From the NCBI RefSeq assembly GCF_029626105.1, contig NZ_JARUBH010000009.1:4588001-4652000 (forward strand): a stretch of 64,000 bases of DNA, given 5' to 3'. Below the pieces are notes generated by a model. That model did not search any database. It had not been told where the DNA came from and saw nothing but the letters and a program-made list of their open reading frames with translations. This document shows positions 9,781 to 17,853 of the stretch, one piece after another. The position numbers and the translations under genes are program-made. This DNA comes from Solwaraspora sp. WMMD792. GTDB lineage: Bacteria > Actinomycetota > Actinomycetes > Mycobacteriales > Micromonosporaceae. How positions within the stretch are numbered: the stretch's first letter is position 1; the number at the start of each line of letters is the position of its first letter.

Positions 9781-9811
9781 CATTCGACGCGCCGCCCGGT
9801 CTGCTCGTGGT

Positions 9812-10312
9812 TCAGGCCACGAGCAGGCCGAGCAGCCACAGTCCGGCAATCGCGAGCGCGGCACCCAGCTCGATCAGCATCGCCAGCCCGACCGCCAGCA
9901 CCGCCCGCTTCGTGGCCGGCCAGGCGGCGGCGAAGTCGCCGAGCCGCTGCCGCTCGGCCAGCCAGACGCCGAGCACGAAGCCGATCACCAGGCCGAGCAC
10001 CGGGACGACGAAGAAGCCGACCAGGCCCAGCGCGCCGCCGACCAGCAGCGACCGGTTGGGTACGCCGGCCCGTTTCAGGTCCCGTCCCGGCCACAGATAT
10101 TTGATCACCGTGCCGCCGACGGCGATCAGGGTCGCCACGGCGACGATCAGCCACCGGCCGCCACCGGCGTCGCTGAAGACCGCCCAGCCGAGCACCCCGG
10201 CCCAGCAGAGCAGCAGACCGGGCAGGATCGGCACGATCACGCCGATCAGCCCGACCAGGATGGCCAGGCCGCTGAGCAGGGTGACCAGCGTCTGTGTGTC
10301 GTCGAGATCCAC
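9812..10312 (-). CDS. DUF456 family membrane protein
   Basis: A 166-residue integral membrane protein with about five hydrophobic segments and the Gly/Pro-rich motif GVIVPILPGLLLCWAGVLGW near the N-terminus, characteristic of DUF456. Start is GTG at 10312 with only a weak ribosome binding site. It is convergent with the aldo/keto reductase and divergent from the GH67 gene. The function of the family is not established. Confidence 0.88.
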   Translation of the reverse strand: MDLDDTQTLVTLLSGLAILVGLIGVIVPILPGLLLCWAGVLGWAVFSDAGGGRWLIVAVATLIAVGGTVIKYLWPGRDLKRAGVPNRSLLVGGALGLVGFFVVPVLGLVIGFVLGVWLAERQRLGDFAAAWPATKRAVLAVGLAMLIELGAALAIAGLWLLGLLVA

Positions 10313-10418
10313 ACCGACAGGGTGACCGACGGCCGCCAGCAGGTCGAACCCGGCGTCATCCGAGGGCTGCGATTCGGCTACGGATCCGAAACAATGTCGG
10401 AAACCTCGGGAGGATCGC

Positions 10419-12497
10419 GTGGCCGTTGCTGCACCGGCAGACCATGTTCATCCGGCCTGGCTGCCCGCCCAGGCGTGGCGCGCCATCGGGTCGCGGCACA
10501 CTCTGGTCTCCGGCACCGAAAAGTCCGTCGCCACCGTGTACGCCGAGGTGCGGGCGGCCTGCGACCGGTTCGGCGGATCGGTGACCCGGCTGTCGGTCGA
10601 CGGCGAGGCGGACCTGATGCTGGCATTGACCGGTGCCGCCGGTCCCGGTGCGACAGCCGGTGCGGTCGACGACCTCGGCGAGGAGGGCTACACCCTCGGC
10701 CGGACCGGCGGTCTCACCACGGTCACCGCCGACGCCCCCGCGGGGCTGCTGTACGGGCTGTTCCACGTGGTCCGGCTCGGCGAGTCGGCGTTCGGCGACG
10801 ACATGGCGACGCGGACGCACCGGCCGGCGATCCGGCGGCGGATGCTCGACCACTGGGACAACGTCGACGTGCACCCGGTGATGGGGCAGGTGGAGCGGGG
10901 CTACTCCGGCGGGTCGATCTTCTGGCGGGACGGCGCGATCACCGACGACCTCGACCGGGTCCGGGCGTACGCCCGGTTGCTCGCCGCCAGCGGCGTCAAC
11001 GCGGTCACCATCAACAACGTCAACGTGGGGCGTACCGAGGCGCGGCTGCTCACCGACCGGCTCGACGACGTCGCCACGTTCGCCGACATCTTCCGCCCGT
11101 ACGGCATCCGGTTGCACCTGTCGGTGACCTTCGCCGCGCCGATGGTGCTCGGCGGCCTGGCCACGGCCGACCCGCTCGACGAGGCGGTACGCGACTGGTG
11201 GGCGGCCACCACCGCCCAGGTCTACGCCAGGGTGCCCGACTTCGGCGGGTACGTGGTGAAGGCCGACTCAGAGGGCCAGCCCGGCCCGTTCGCGTACGGG
11301 CGCAGCCACGCCGACGGCGCCAACCTGCTCGCCGACGCCCTCGCCCCGTACGGCGGGGTGGTGCACTGGCGGGCGTTCGTCTACAACCACCGGCAGGACT
11401 GGCGGGACCGCACCACTGACCGGGCGCGGGCCGCGTACGACCATTTCGCCCCGCTCGACGGCCAGTTCCGTGACAACGCGATCGTGCAGGTCAAGTACGG
11501 GCCGGTCGACTTCCAACCCCGCGAGCCGGTGTCGCCGGTGATCGGCGCGATGCCAGCCACCCGGCTGGCCGTGGAGCTGCAGGTCACCCAGGAGTACACC
11601 GGGCACCAGCTGCACGTCTGCTATCTACCTCCGCTGTGGAGTGAGGTCCTCGGCTTCCGGTTCGACGGCGACAGCCTGGAAGCCGACGGTGACGTCAGCG
11701 GTGACCTGGGCTCGTCGGTCGCCGCAATCGCCGGGCGTGGCGGCACCCTGGCCGCCGTGTCGAACGTCGGCGACGACCCGTTCTGGTGCGGGCATCCGCT
11801 GGCCCAGGCCAACCTGTACGCGTTCGGCAGGCTCGGCTGGGATCCGACCGCCGACCCGACCGCGCTGCTCGACGAGTGGATCGACCTGACCTTCCCCGCC
11901 GGCGACGCGGCCGGCACCGTCGCCGATCCGGGGCGGTTGCGGCAGGCGCTGCACGCGATGATGGACGGCTCGTGGCGTACCTACGAGCGGTACACCGCGC
12001 CGCTGGGTGTCGGCTTCATGGTCAACCCCGGCAACCACTACGGTCCGTCCGTTGACGGGTACGAGTACTCCCGATGGGGCACCTACCACTTCGCCGACCG
12101 CGACGGCGTCGGCGTGGACCGGACCCGGGCCACCGGCACCGGCTACACCGGCCAGTACCCGAAGCCCTGGTCGGAGGTGTACGAGTCGTTGACCGACTGC
12201 CCCGACGAGCTGCTGCTGTTCTTCCACCACGTGCCGTACGACCACCTGCTGCACAGCGGCTCGACGGTCATCCAGCACATCTACGACACCCACTTCGCCG
12301 GGGTCGACGAGGCGATCGCCATGCGGGAGCGGTGGCTGGACATCGCCGACGCCGGTCTCGACCCGGCCCTGTACGCCAGGGTCGCCGACCGCCTCGACGA
12401 GCAGGTCCGCTCGGCGCGGGAGTGGCGCGACCAGATCAACACCTACTTCTTCCGCAGATCCGGTATCCCCGACGCGCACGGCCGCCGGATCCACTGA
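10419..12497 (+). CDS. GH67 alpha-glucuronidase
   Basis: A 692-residue enzyme of glycoside hydrolase family 67, which removes (4-O-methyl)-glucuronic acid from the ends of xylo-oligosaccharides. GTG start with GGGAGGATC upstream. The order is an N-terminal alpha/beta domain, then a barrel with DHWDNVDVHPVMGQVERGYS, the family motif region GGYVVKADSEGQPGPF and HWRAFVYNH, and a helical C-terminal part with NHYGPSVDGYEYSRWGTYHF. There is no signal peptide, consistent with intracellular action on imported aldouronic acids. No transporter or xylanase is adjacent. Its promoter region (10313-10418) is shared with the divergent DUF456 gene. Confidence 0.93.
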   Translation: MAVAAPADHVHPAWLPAQAWRAIGSRHTLVSGTEKSVATVYAEVRAACDRFGGSVTRLSVDGEADLMLALTGAAGPGATAGAVDDLGEEGYTLGRTGGLTTVTADAPAGLLYGLFHVVRLGESAFGDDMATRTHRPAIRRRMLDHWDNVDVHPVMGQVERGYSGGSIFWRDGAITDDLDRVRAYARLLAASGVNAVTINNVNVGRTEARLLTDRLDDVATFADIFRPYGIRLHLSVTFAAPMVLGGLATADPLDEAVRDWWAATTAQVYARVPDFGGYVVKADSEGQPGPFAYGRSHADGANLLADALAPYGGVVHWRAFVYNHRQDWRDRTTDRARAAYDHFAPLDGQFRDNAIVQVKYGPVDFQPREPVSPVIGAMPATRLAVELQVTQEYTGHQLHVCYLPPLWSEVLGFRFDGDSLEADGDVSGDLGSSVAAIAGRGGTLAAVSNVGDDPFWCGHPLAQANLYAFGRLGWDPTADPTALLDEWIDLTFPAGDAAGTVADPGRLRQALHAMMDGSWRTYERYTAPLGVGFMVNPGNHYGPSVDGYEYSRWGTYHFADRDGVGVDRTRATGTGYTGQYPKPWSEVYESLTDCPDELLLFFHHVPYDHLLHSGSTVIQHIYDTHFAGVDEAIAMRERWLDIADAGLDPALYARVADRLDEQVRSAREWRDQINTYFFRRSGIPDAHGRRIH

Positions 12498-12588
12498 CCG
12501 GCGGTCACCCCGTCGTGCCCTGTCACCCGCCGTGCCCGGTCACCCGTCGAGCAGCGCGCCGGAGTCGGACAGCGGAGCTCCCCCGCGC

Positions 12589-12655
12589 CATGATCATTTG
12601 ATGCCCTGCTGGGCGACACGCCGGGATTCTCCCAGCAGGGCATCAAATGATCATG
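12589..12655. terminator. 25-bp-arm perfect inverted repeat between convergent genes
   Basis: Arms 12589-12613 and 12631-12655 are perfect reverse complements around a 17-nt loop. The outer part is AT-rich (CATGATCATTTGATG) and the inner part is CCCTGCTGGG. It lies between the convergent GH67 and DinB-type genes, so it is a plausible bidirectional terminator, although no T-run follows. Its length and AT content are unlike the other hairpins here, and it could be a dispersed palindromic element. Confidence 0.7.
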
Positions 12656-12669
12656 AGGACGACGAACCG

Positions 12670-13269
12670 CTATGCCGACCGTTTCCAGGCTCGCGGGTCA
12701 CGGCCCAGCAGGGCGAGCAGTTGGATCTGGCGGTCCGTGGTGGGACCCACCTCCGGTGCCGTCGCGAAGTACCGCCTCGGCAGGGAGCCCGCTACCGGTG
12801 CGAGATACGCGTGGGCGGCTTCGACCAGCACCGGGTCGAGGGCCGCGTCGACGCCGATCGCCTGGGCCAGATCCCAGCCGTGCACCAGGTTGTCGTTGAA
12901 ACACAGCCCGGCCAGCCGCCGGCCCCGCATGTCGCCGGCCGGATGATGGACGACGGTGTCGAGCACCCCGGGGCGGGCGAACGCCTCGACCGCGACGTCG
13001 ACCGAGCGGCGGACCGCCGTGAGCGGATCATGGCCCAGTACGTCGAAGTCTGGCCGGGCGATGTCGAGCCTGCCGAGTTCGGCAAGGTCGATGCCGTCAA
13101 GCACCGGGACCACCGCGAGGTTGCCGCGGACCACGTGGTCGACCAGCGCCCGTACGTCCCACTCGGAGCACGGCGTCGGGGCGCTCCACTGGTCGGCACC
13201 GATCTGCGCGACGAGGTCGCAGAAGTACCGGCTGGCCTGTTCGTAGCGAGTGACGAAGTCGGTGGCCAC
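12670..13269 (-). CDS. TIGR03086 family DinB-like metal-binding protein
   Basis: A 199-residue protein of the mycothiol-dependent maleylpyruvate isomerase-like DinB group. GTG start at 13269 with GGAGG six bases upstream; longer in-frame starts lack a ribosome binding site. The family hallmark PTPCSEWDVRALVDHVV is present, plus His residues in FNDNLVHGWDLAQAIG that would complete the metal site. These four-helix proteins often act in mycothiol-dependent thiol chemistry in actinomycetes. It lies back to back with the TetR gene and the first operator at 13461. Confidence 0.88.
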   Translation of the reverse strand: MATDFVTRYEQASRYFCDLVAQIGADQWSAPTPCSEWDVRALVDHVVRGNLAVVPVLDGIDLAELGRLDIARPDFDVLGHDPLTAVRRSVDVAVEAFARPGVLDTVVHHPAGDMRGRRLAGLCFNDNLVHGWDLAQAIGVDAALDPVLVEAAHAYLAPVAGSLPRRYFATAPEVGPTTDRQIQLLALLGRDPRAWKRSA

Positions 13270-13460
13270 GTGGTACCTCCACATCGCGGATCTGGACCGG
13301 CACCGCGCCGAGATCGTCCGCAAGGGATCGAAGATCGCTCGGTCGTAGCGCTGACTCGACGACGATTGACTCGACGACGATCGTGCCAGAGGCACAGCCG
13401 CCCGTCACATCCCCTGCGGGTGGGCTGGCTGCCACCTCGGCGAGACAGACACCTCGCTCT

Positions 13461-13478
13461 CTTGACCGTACGGTCAAG
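13461..13478. promoter_or_regulatory. TetR operator 1
   Basis: CTTGACCGTACGGTCAAG is a perfect 18-bp palindrome 45 bp upstream of the TetR start. It shares TTGACCG-n-GGTCAA with two further copies at 13492 and 14159, all flanking the TetR and redoxin genes. Confidence 0.85.
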
Positions 13479-13491
13479 TTTCCATAGGCTG

Positions 13492-13507
13492 TTGACCGGA
13501 CAGTCAA
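13492..13507. promoter_or_regulatory. TetR operator 2
   Basis: TTGACCGGACAGTCAA is an imperfect copy of operator 1, centred 30 bp (about three helical turns) downstream of it and 17 bp before the TetR start codon. Confidence 0.8.
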
Positions 13508-13523
13508 GAGGATGAGGAAGCCG

Positions 13524-14117
13524 ATGGCGAGAGACACCCGGGAGCGCCTGCTGCGCACGGCACGCGACCTCGTGCACGGCACCTCGCTGGCCGAGGTGAG
13601 CATTGAGGACATCTGCGCGGGAGCCGGCGTCCACCGGGGCAGCCTCTACCACTTCTTCCCGTCGAAGGAGGCGCTCGGCCTGGCGGTGCTCGACCTCAAC
13701 TGGACGATGATGCAGGCCGTACTGGACGAGGCGTTCCAGGCCGAGGTCGAGCCACTCGCCCGCATCGACCGTTTCATCGACGGCTTCGCCCGAATGCTCG
13801 GGCTGATGCGCGAGAAGATGGGTGCGACGCCCGGCTGCCCGTTGGGTGATCTGACCACGGAGTTGTCCGCCCAGCCGGGGCCGGGCCGCGACCGTTCGCA
13901 GAACGTCCTACGGGCCTGGACCCGCTACTTCGTCGACGCCATCCGGGAGGCTCGGGCACGCGGTCAGTTGACCCGGACCACCGACCCGGAGGCGGCGGCC
14001 CTGCGCGTCCTGGCCTACCTGCAGGGCATGGCGCTGCTGGCGAAGGTCTACGACGATCCGGCCCTCGTGGCTACCACCCGTACCGCCGTCCGGTCACTCA
14101 TCGACCAGACCGACTGA
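13524..14117 (+). CDS. TetR/AcrR family repressor
   Basis: A 197-residue regulator. The ATG at 13524 has GAGGAAG upstream; an ATG at 13512 is in frame but too close to any ribosome binding site. The helix-turn-helix reads SIEDICAGAGVHRGSLYHFF (residues about 27-46). The C-terminal ligand-binding part resembles TetR_C_11 with CPLGDLTTELSAQ. Two operators lie just upstream and a third precedes the redoxin gene, so autoregulation and control of the redoxin are likely. Ligand unknown. Confidence 0.93.
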   Translation: MARDTRERLLRTARDLVHGTSLAEVSIEDICAGAGVHRGSLYHFFPSKEALGLAVLDLNWTMMQAVLDEAFQAEVEPLARIDRFIDGFARMLGLMREKMGATPGCPLGDLTTELSAQPGPGRDRSQNVLRAWTRYFVDAIREARARGQLTRTTDPEAAALRVLAYLQGMALLAKVYDDPALVATTRTAVRSLIDQTD

Positions 14118-14143
14118 GCCGCACGTCAACGGTGACGTGCGGC
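14118..14143 (+). terminator. hairpin terminator after TetR gene
   Basis: A perfect 11-bp stem (GCCGCACGTCA with TGACGTGCGGC) and 4-nt loop start directly at the TetR stop codon and are followed by TTCGCGT. It would separate the TetR transcript from the redoxin gene, which has its own operator. Confidence 0.7.
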
Positions 14144-14158
14144 TTCGCGTACCCGCTC

Positions 14159-14178
14159 AGTTGACCGAATGGTCAACT
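14159..14178. promoter_or_regulatory. TetR operator 3, upstream of redoxin
   Basis: AGTTGACCGAATGGTCAACT is a palindrome with 8-bp arms, matching the two operators upstream of the TetR gene. It ends 33 bp before the redoxin ATG. Confidence 0.85.
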
Positions 14179-14211
14179 ACCGTACGGCACGACGCCCCAG
14201 GAGGACCAACC

Positions 14212-15045
14212 ATGGACAGGCCAGCGACCACGACCGGCAGCCGACCCACAGCCACGCCACAGTCCGCGTACCGGTTCGAGCGCTTCACCACCGCGTTGCT
14301 CATCGACGACATGTTCTTCCGTGCCGACGCGCCCGGCGCCGGCGACCCGGTGCCGGCCTTCGATCTGCCCACCCTGGATGGTGGGCGGTTTCGCAGTGAC
14401 GACCTGGGGCCACTGCCGGTGCTGATGATCTTCGGGTCACGCACCTGCCCGGTCACCGAGAGCGCCGCCCCGATCCTGCGCGCCCTGCACGCCGAATTCG
14501 CCGGACAGGTACGGTTCGTGCTGGTCAACACCCGCGAAGCACATCCCGGCGACGTGTTCACCCAGCCACGGACCACGCCGGAGAAGTGGGCACACGCTCA
14601 GGAACTGCGTACCCACCACGGGTTCACCTTCGAGGTCGCGGTCGACGACATCGACGGCGACCTGCACCGGGCCATGACCCCGAAACCCAACTCGGCCTAT
14701 CTGCTGAGCCCTACCGGCGTCATCGTCTACCGGGCACACTGGGCCAACGACGAGCGCGGGTTGCGGTCCGCACTGACCCGGGCACTCGCCGGCCAACCGC
14801 CCGTACGGGGTGCCAGCAGGGCGATGGTGCGACCGTTGCTGCGGGCGGTCGGCCACCTGCCTGGCGTGGTGGCCTTCGCCGGACGCGGCGTCGAACGCGA
14901 CGTCTGGCGCGCGGCGGCACCGCTGGCGGTGCTCGGTCGACTGTCGCGGCTGTTCCGTGGCCTCCCCGCCGACCACCGCGGCCCAGCTGCAGCGGGGCTG
15001 CTGCTGATCATCGTCGCAGTCGTCGGAGGTCTGCTGCTGCGGTGA
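14212..15045 (+). CDS. deiodinase-like redoxin domain protein with C-terminal membrane anchor
   Basis: A 277-residue protein starting at an ATG with AGGAGG upstream. The thioredoxin-fold domain (about 45-190) contains FGSRTCPVTESAAP, where Cys sits at the position used by selenocysteine in iodothyronine deiodinases, followed by VNTREAHPGDVF as in that family. A C-terminal hydrophobic segment (LLLIIVAVVGGLLLR) suggests a membrane tail. Bacterial members are thought to be thiol peroxidases or reductases, and the substrate is unknown. The codon is TGC, so no selenocysteine is involved. It is under operator 3 of the adjacent TetR repressor. Confidence 0.85.
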   Translation: MDRPATTTGSRPTATPQSAYRFERFTTALLIDDMFFRADAPGAGDPVPAFDLPTLDGGRFRSDDLGPLPVLMIFGSRTCPVTESAAPILRALHAEFAGQVRFVLVNTREAHPGDVFTQPRTTPEKWAHAQELRTHHGFTFEVAVDDIDGDLHRAMTPKPNSAYLLSPTGVIVYRAHWANDERGLRSALTRALAGQPPVRGASRAMVRPLLRAVGHLPGVVAFAGRGVERDVWRAAAPLAVLGRLSRLFRGLPADHRGPAAAGLLLIIVAVVGGLLLR

Positions 15046-15077
15046 ACGCCGCCGCCCGCCGTCGTGTCCGCCGCCCG

Positions 15078-15121
15078 CCATCGGGTGCCCGCCGTCGTGT
15101 CCGGCGGCGGGCACCCGATGG
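15078..15121. terminator. bidirectional hairpin terminator
   Basis: Arms of 17 bp (15078-15094 and 15105-15121) pair perfectly around a 10-nt loop between the convergent redoxin and hydrolase genes; the distal arm ends 4 bp from the hydrolase stop codon. Confidence 0.8.
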
Positions 15122-15125
15122 CCAG

Positions 15126-16061
15126 TCACGCTCCGGCTGGATGGTCCGGGACGCGGGCATCCTCGCCGGTCAGGAACCGCTGGACGAATCCGGTGTACCC
15201 GATGGGGATGTGCCCGGTGCCGGGCAGCAGGACGACGGCAGCATGCGGCAGCAGTCGGCGCACCCGGCGGGCGGTCTGCCGGGAGTCCAGCAGCCGGTCC
15301 TTCGCTCCGGCGACGACCAGCACCGGGACGGCGAGACGGCGCAGTCCATCATCGCTGAAGATCGGTAGCCGGTTGCGTCGCGACCGGCAGCTCCGCTGGA
15401 TGAGCAGCAGGAAGTCGGCCAGCTCCGCCGACTCGGACGTCTGCGTGACATCGGACGTCTGCGTGACATCGGACGTCGCCGTGACATCGGACGTCGCCGG
15501 GGACGGGCCGAGCACGAGTCGGACGGCCGCGCGCCGGCCCCACTCGCCGAACGGCAGGAGGAAGAGCGACCCGATGATCGCGCCGTACCTCTGCCGACCG
15601 ATGCCGCCCGGCACGAGCAACGCGAGCCGGGTGATCCGCCCCGGTCGACGCTGCGCGTAGTCGAGCGCCAGCCACCCGCCCAACGAGGCGCCGACGAACG
15701 CCGCCTGGCCGATGTCGAACGCGGCCAGCACGTCGTCGAGCCAATCGGCGTAGCTACCGGAGGTGAGCGGGGGTCGCGACGGTGCGCTGAGTCCGGGTTC
15801 GCCGATGACGTCGACGGCGTACACCCGGTGGGTCTGCGCCCAGGTCGCGACGTCACCGGTCCACGCCGCCGAGTTGAAGCTGCCGCCGTGCAGCGCGACG
15901 ACCGGCGGGGCGTCCCGGGGACCGCTCACGATGACGAACGTATCGCCGTGCCGGGTGGGGACCGTCGACTCCGTCGCCGGCACCGGCCAGCGCCGCAGAA
16001 ACGCCCGGTACCGCTGCTCGACCGCGCGGCGCGCGTCCTCGGACTGGTAGATCGGGCTCAT
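15126..16061 (-). CDS. alpha/beta hydrolase with in-frame tandem repeat
   Basis: A 311-residue alpha/beta-hydrolase fold protein. The oxyanion region is VVALHGGSFNSAAW, the nucleophile elbow GASLGGW (Ser126), and the catalytic acid and His are probably in VVAGAKDRLLD and LPGTGHIPIG. Between the core and cap, residues about 190-209 are a repeat TSDVTA/TSDVTQ encoded by an 18-bp tandem repeat at 15433-15500, absent from ordinary family members. The linker is predicted to be flexible and surface exposed, so the enzyme may still fold. Its substrate is unknown. It lies downstream of the GIDE-domain gene on the same strand, with a hairpin between them. Confidence 0.88.
   Translation of the reverse strand: MSPIYQSEDARRAVEQRYRAFLRRWPVPATESTVPTRHGDTFVIVSGPRDAPPVVALHGGSFNSAAWTGDVATWAQTHRVYAVDVIGEPGLSAPSRPPLTSGSYADWLDDVLAAFDIGQAAFVGASLGGWLALDYAQRRPGRITRLALLVPGGIGRQRYGAIIGSLFLLPFGEWGRRAAVRLVLGPSPATSDVTATSDVTQTSDVTQTSESAELADFLLLIQRSCRSRRNRLPIFSDDGLRRLAVPVLVVAGAKDRLLDSRQTARRVRRLLPHAAVVLLPGTGHIPIGYTGFVQRFLTGEDARVPDHPAGA
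15433..15500. repeat. 18-bp tandem repeat, about 3.8 copies, in hydrolase gene
   Basis: Units TCGGACGTCTGCGTGACA at 15433 and 15451, then two variants with GCC for TGC at 15469 and 15487. A period of 18 keeps the frame, adding six residues per unit. Near-identity of units implies recent expansion by slippage. Confidence 0.9.
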
Positions 16062-16112
16062 CGCCGACCTCGGCGAGGACCAACATTTAGCAACACCATG
16101 TGCGCCAAGCTA

Positions 16113-16155
16113 CCCTATGCTTCCCAATCGAACAACAAGATAAGGAAGGATAGGG
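16113..16155 (-). terminator. hairpin in AT-rich spacer after GIDE gene
   Basis: CCCTATGCTTCC (16113-16124) pairs with GGAAGGATAGGG (16144-16155) with one mismatch and a 19-nt AT-rich loop, in the 122-bp spacer between the GIDE-domain gene and the hydrolase gene. It could terminate the former or lie in the promoter of the latter. Confidence 0.45.
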
Positions 16156-16183
16156 AACCATGGGCCGCTCTGGTCTGGCTCGT

Positions 16184-16999
16184 CTAGGCACTTACCAGGC
16201 AGAAGCCGACGACGAGCAGGACAGTGCCGAGGAGCAGCAGCGGCAGCCAGAGTCGCTGGGGCAGCACGATCGCCCGTGCGACGTGCGCGCGGATCTGCTC
16301 GGCGGTCGCGGTCGTCGCGCCGCTGCCACCCCGGACCGGTTCGAGCGCCACCGTGTCGCCGTACGGTCGGGGCCGACCGATGGCGAGTACGGGTCGATCG
16401 GCCCGGACGACGTACTCGGTGACCATGAAACCCCGGGTGTCGCGCCCGGGTCGCAACTGCTCCGGACCGATTGCGCCGGACCGTTGCAGCTCGGCCAGCC
16501 AAGGAGCCGGCGGTACCGGGTCGGAGCGGGTCCGCGCGGTGTGCTCCGTCACGCTGACCTCGAACAACGAACCGGCCCACGGCGCCAACGCCTGCCCAGC
16601 CAGCTCCGCCGTGACGTGGAGCAGCAGACCTTGCGGCTCGTCGGCCACCGGGATCGACTCGGTTCCACCCGACGTGGTGTAGAGCTCGACCGAGCCGACG
16701 CCCTCGTTGGAGCCGACGGTGTCCTGCCGGGTGACGACGATCCGGTACCAGACGCAGTCGATGCCCGACAAAGGAGCCTGCACCAGCCCGCCGGGCCCGG
16801 CGACCGTACGCCCGACCACGGCCACCCGCCCCGCCGCCACCGTCGCCACCGTCGACGCGTTGCCCTCAGCGGTCAGCCTCGGCGTACCGGAGACGAGCTC
16901 CGCCGGCCTGCGCAGCGTCAGTATCCGGTCACCCAGATAGAAGGACACCATTATCGTCGCCACGCTGGCCGCGAGGACGGCCAGGACGATTATCTCCAC
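16184..16999 (-). CDS. GIDE domain membrane protein
   Basis: A 271-residue protein with an N-terminal membrane helix (EIIVLAVLAASVATIMVSFY) and a second one near the C-terminus (LPLLLLGTVLLVVGFCL). Between them is the GIDE pattern VVGRTVAGPGGLVQAPLSGI ending in CVWYRIVV. The eukaryotic family members (MUL1-type E3 ligases) have a C-terminal RING finger, and none is present here. The GTG at 16999 has GGAG at good spacing; a GTG two codons earlier is also possible. It is upstream of the hydrolase and 33 bp from the next membrane protein gene on the same strand, so the two may form an operon. Function unknown. Confidence 0.8.
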   Translation of the reverse strand: MEIIVLAVLAASVATIMVSFYLGDRILTLRRPAELVSGTPRLTAEGNASTVATVAAGRVAVVGRTVAGPGGLVQAPLSGIDCVWYRIVVTRQDTVGSNEGVGSVELYTTSGGTESIPVADEPQGLLLHVTAELAGQALAPWAGSLFEVSVTEHTARTRSDPVPPAPWLAELQRSGAIGPEQLRPGRDTRGFMVTEYVVRADRPVLAIGRPRPYGDTVALEPVRGGSGATTATAEQIRAHVARAIVLPQRLWLPLLLLGTVLLVVGFCLVSA

Positions 17000-17032
17000 A
17001 GGCACCGCTCCGTTGACTCGAACATCCGCCGG

Positions 17033-17770
17033 TCAGGTACCTGCCGGCGCCGGGTCGTCGGTGCCGGCCGTCGACAGCGCGGCGGCGAGTTCGATGGTGG
17101 CGGTCAGTCGTTCGCTGATCGCCGGTAGCCGTGGCCAGCCGTACAGGACGACGCGCATCGCCCGGCCTTCCAACCGGATCGGCTCATGGTCCAGCCCGCC
17201 CAACTCGTGCAGTCGATGCAGGGCGCGACGCACCGGGCCGGTCGACAGCCGACGGAGGGCATCGGGATCGGCGTACGACACGATCTTGAAGGTCCGCTCG
17301 AACCGAGCGTCCTCGTCGGTCTCCTGACCGGTCGGCCTGGACCGGGGCAGGGAGAGAATCTTGAACCGGCGGCGGATCTCCATGGCCGGCACCGGGACGG
17401 CCAGCCCGACGAGCAGCACCGTGTAACGTGTCGTCCCGTCGTTGTCGTCGTGCACGCACCAGACCAGGGCTACCGGTTGACCCGCCTGCTGGCTGGCGAG
17501 CGAACAGCAGCGCTTCTCGTCCGGCACGACCGTGCCGAGGCCCCACCGGGTCAGCTCCGGAGCGGGCTCGGACTCGACCCATCCGGTCCGGGCGGCCTCC
17601 GGTAGCAGATCGGCCCGCAGCTGCTGGACGAGCTGGGCGTCGCGCGACTGCTCGCCGCGTACGAGCAGCCAGATCAGCCCCAACACCAGGAGACCACCAC
17701 CGGCGGCGATCGCGACGACCCACCCGAGCGCCGCCCACCCCGATACCGCTTCTTCGGCTGCATGGACCAT
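17033..17770 (-). CDS. membrane protein of unknown function
   Basis: A 245-residue protein from an ATG at 17770. One strong hydrophobic helix (residues about 13-35, WVVAIAAGGGLLVLGLIWLL) is followed by a soluble domain with VPDEKRCC and VWCVHDDNDGTTRYTVLLV. No known catalytic motif is seen. It lies upstream of the GIDE-domain gene with a 33-bp gap and is probably co-transcribed with it. An earlier in-frame start at 17944 would add a basic, low-complexity stretch and is unlikely. Confidence 0.7.
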   Translation of the reverse strand: MVHAAEEAVSGWAALGWVVAIAAGGGLLVLGLIWLLVRGEQSRDAQLVQQLRADLLPEAARTGWVESEPAPELTRWGLGTVVPDEKRCCSLASQQAGQPVALVWCVHDDNDGTTRYTVLLVGLAVPVPAMEIRRRFKILSLPRSRPTGQETDEDARFERTFKIVSYADPDALRRLSTGPVRRALHRLHELGGLDHEPIRLEGRAMRVVLYGWPRLPAISERLTATIELAAALSTAGTDDPAPAGT

Positions 17771-17853
17771 TGGCGCCGACCCACCTTCACACCGGTGACC
17801 GCTCTGCGCCCACAGTGACGCATCGATGCAACAGCGCATGCCAGGATGTGGCG

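Noticed and set aside
14212-15045. Selenocysteine in the deiodinase-like protein
   Set aside because: The relevant codon is TGC and there is no in-frame TGA.
15433-15500. CRISPR array
   Set aside because: Units are contiguous 18-bp tandem repeats without spacers, inside a coding gene.
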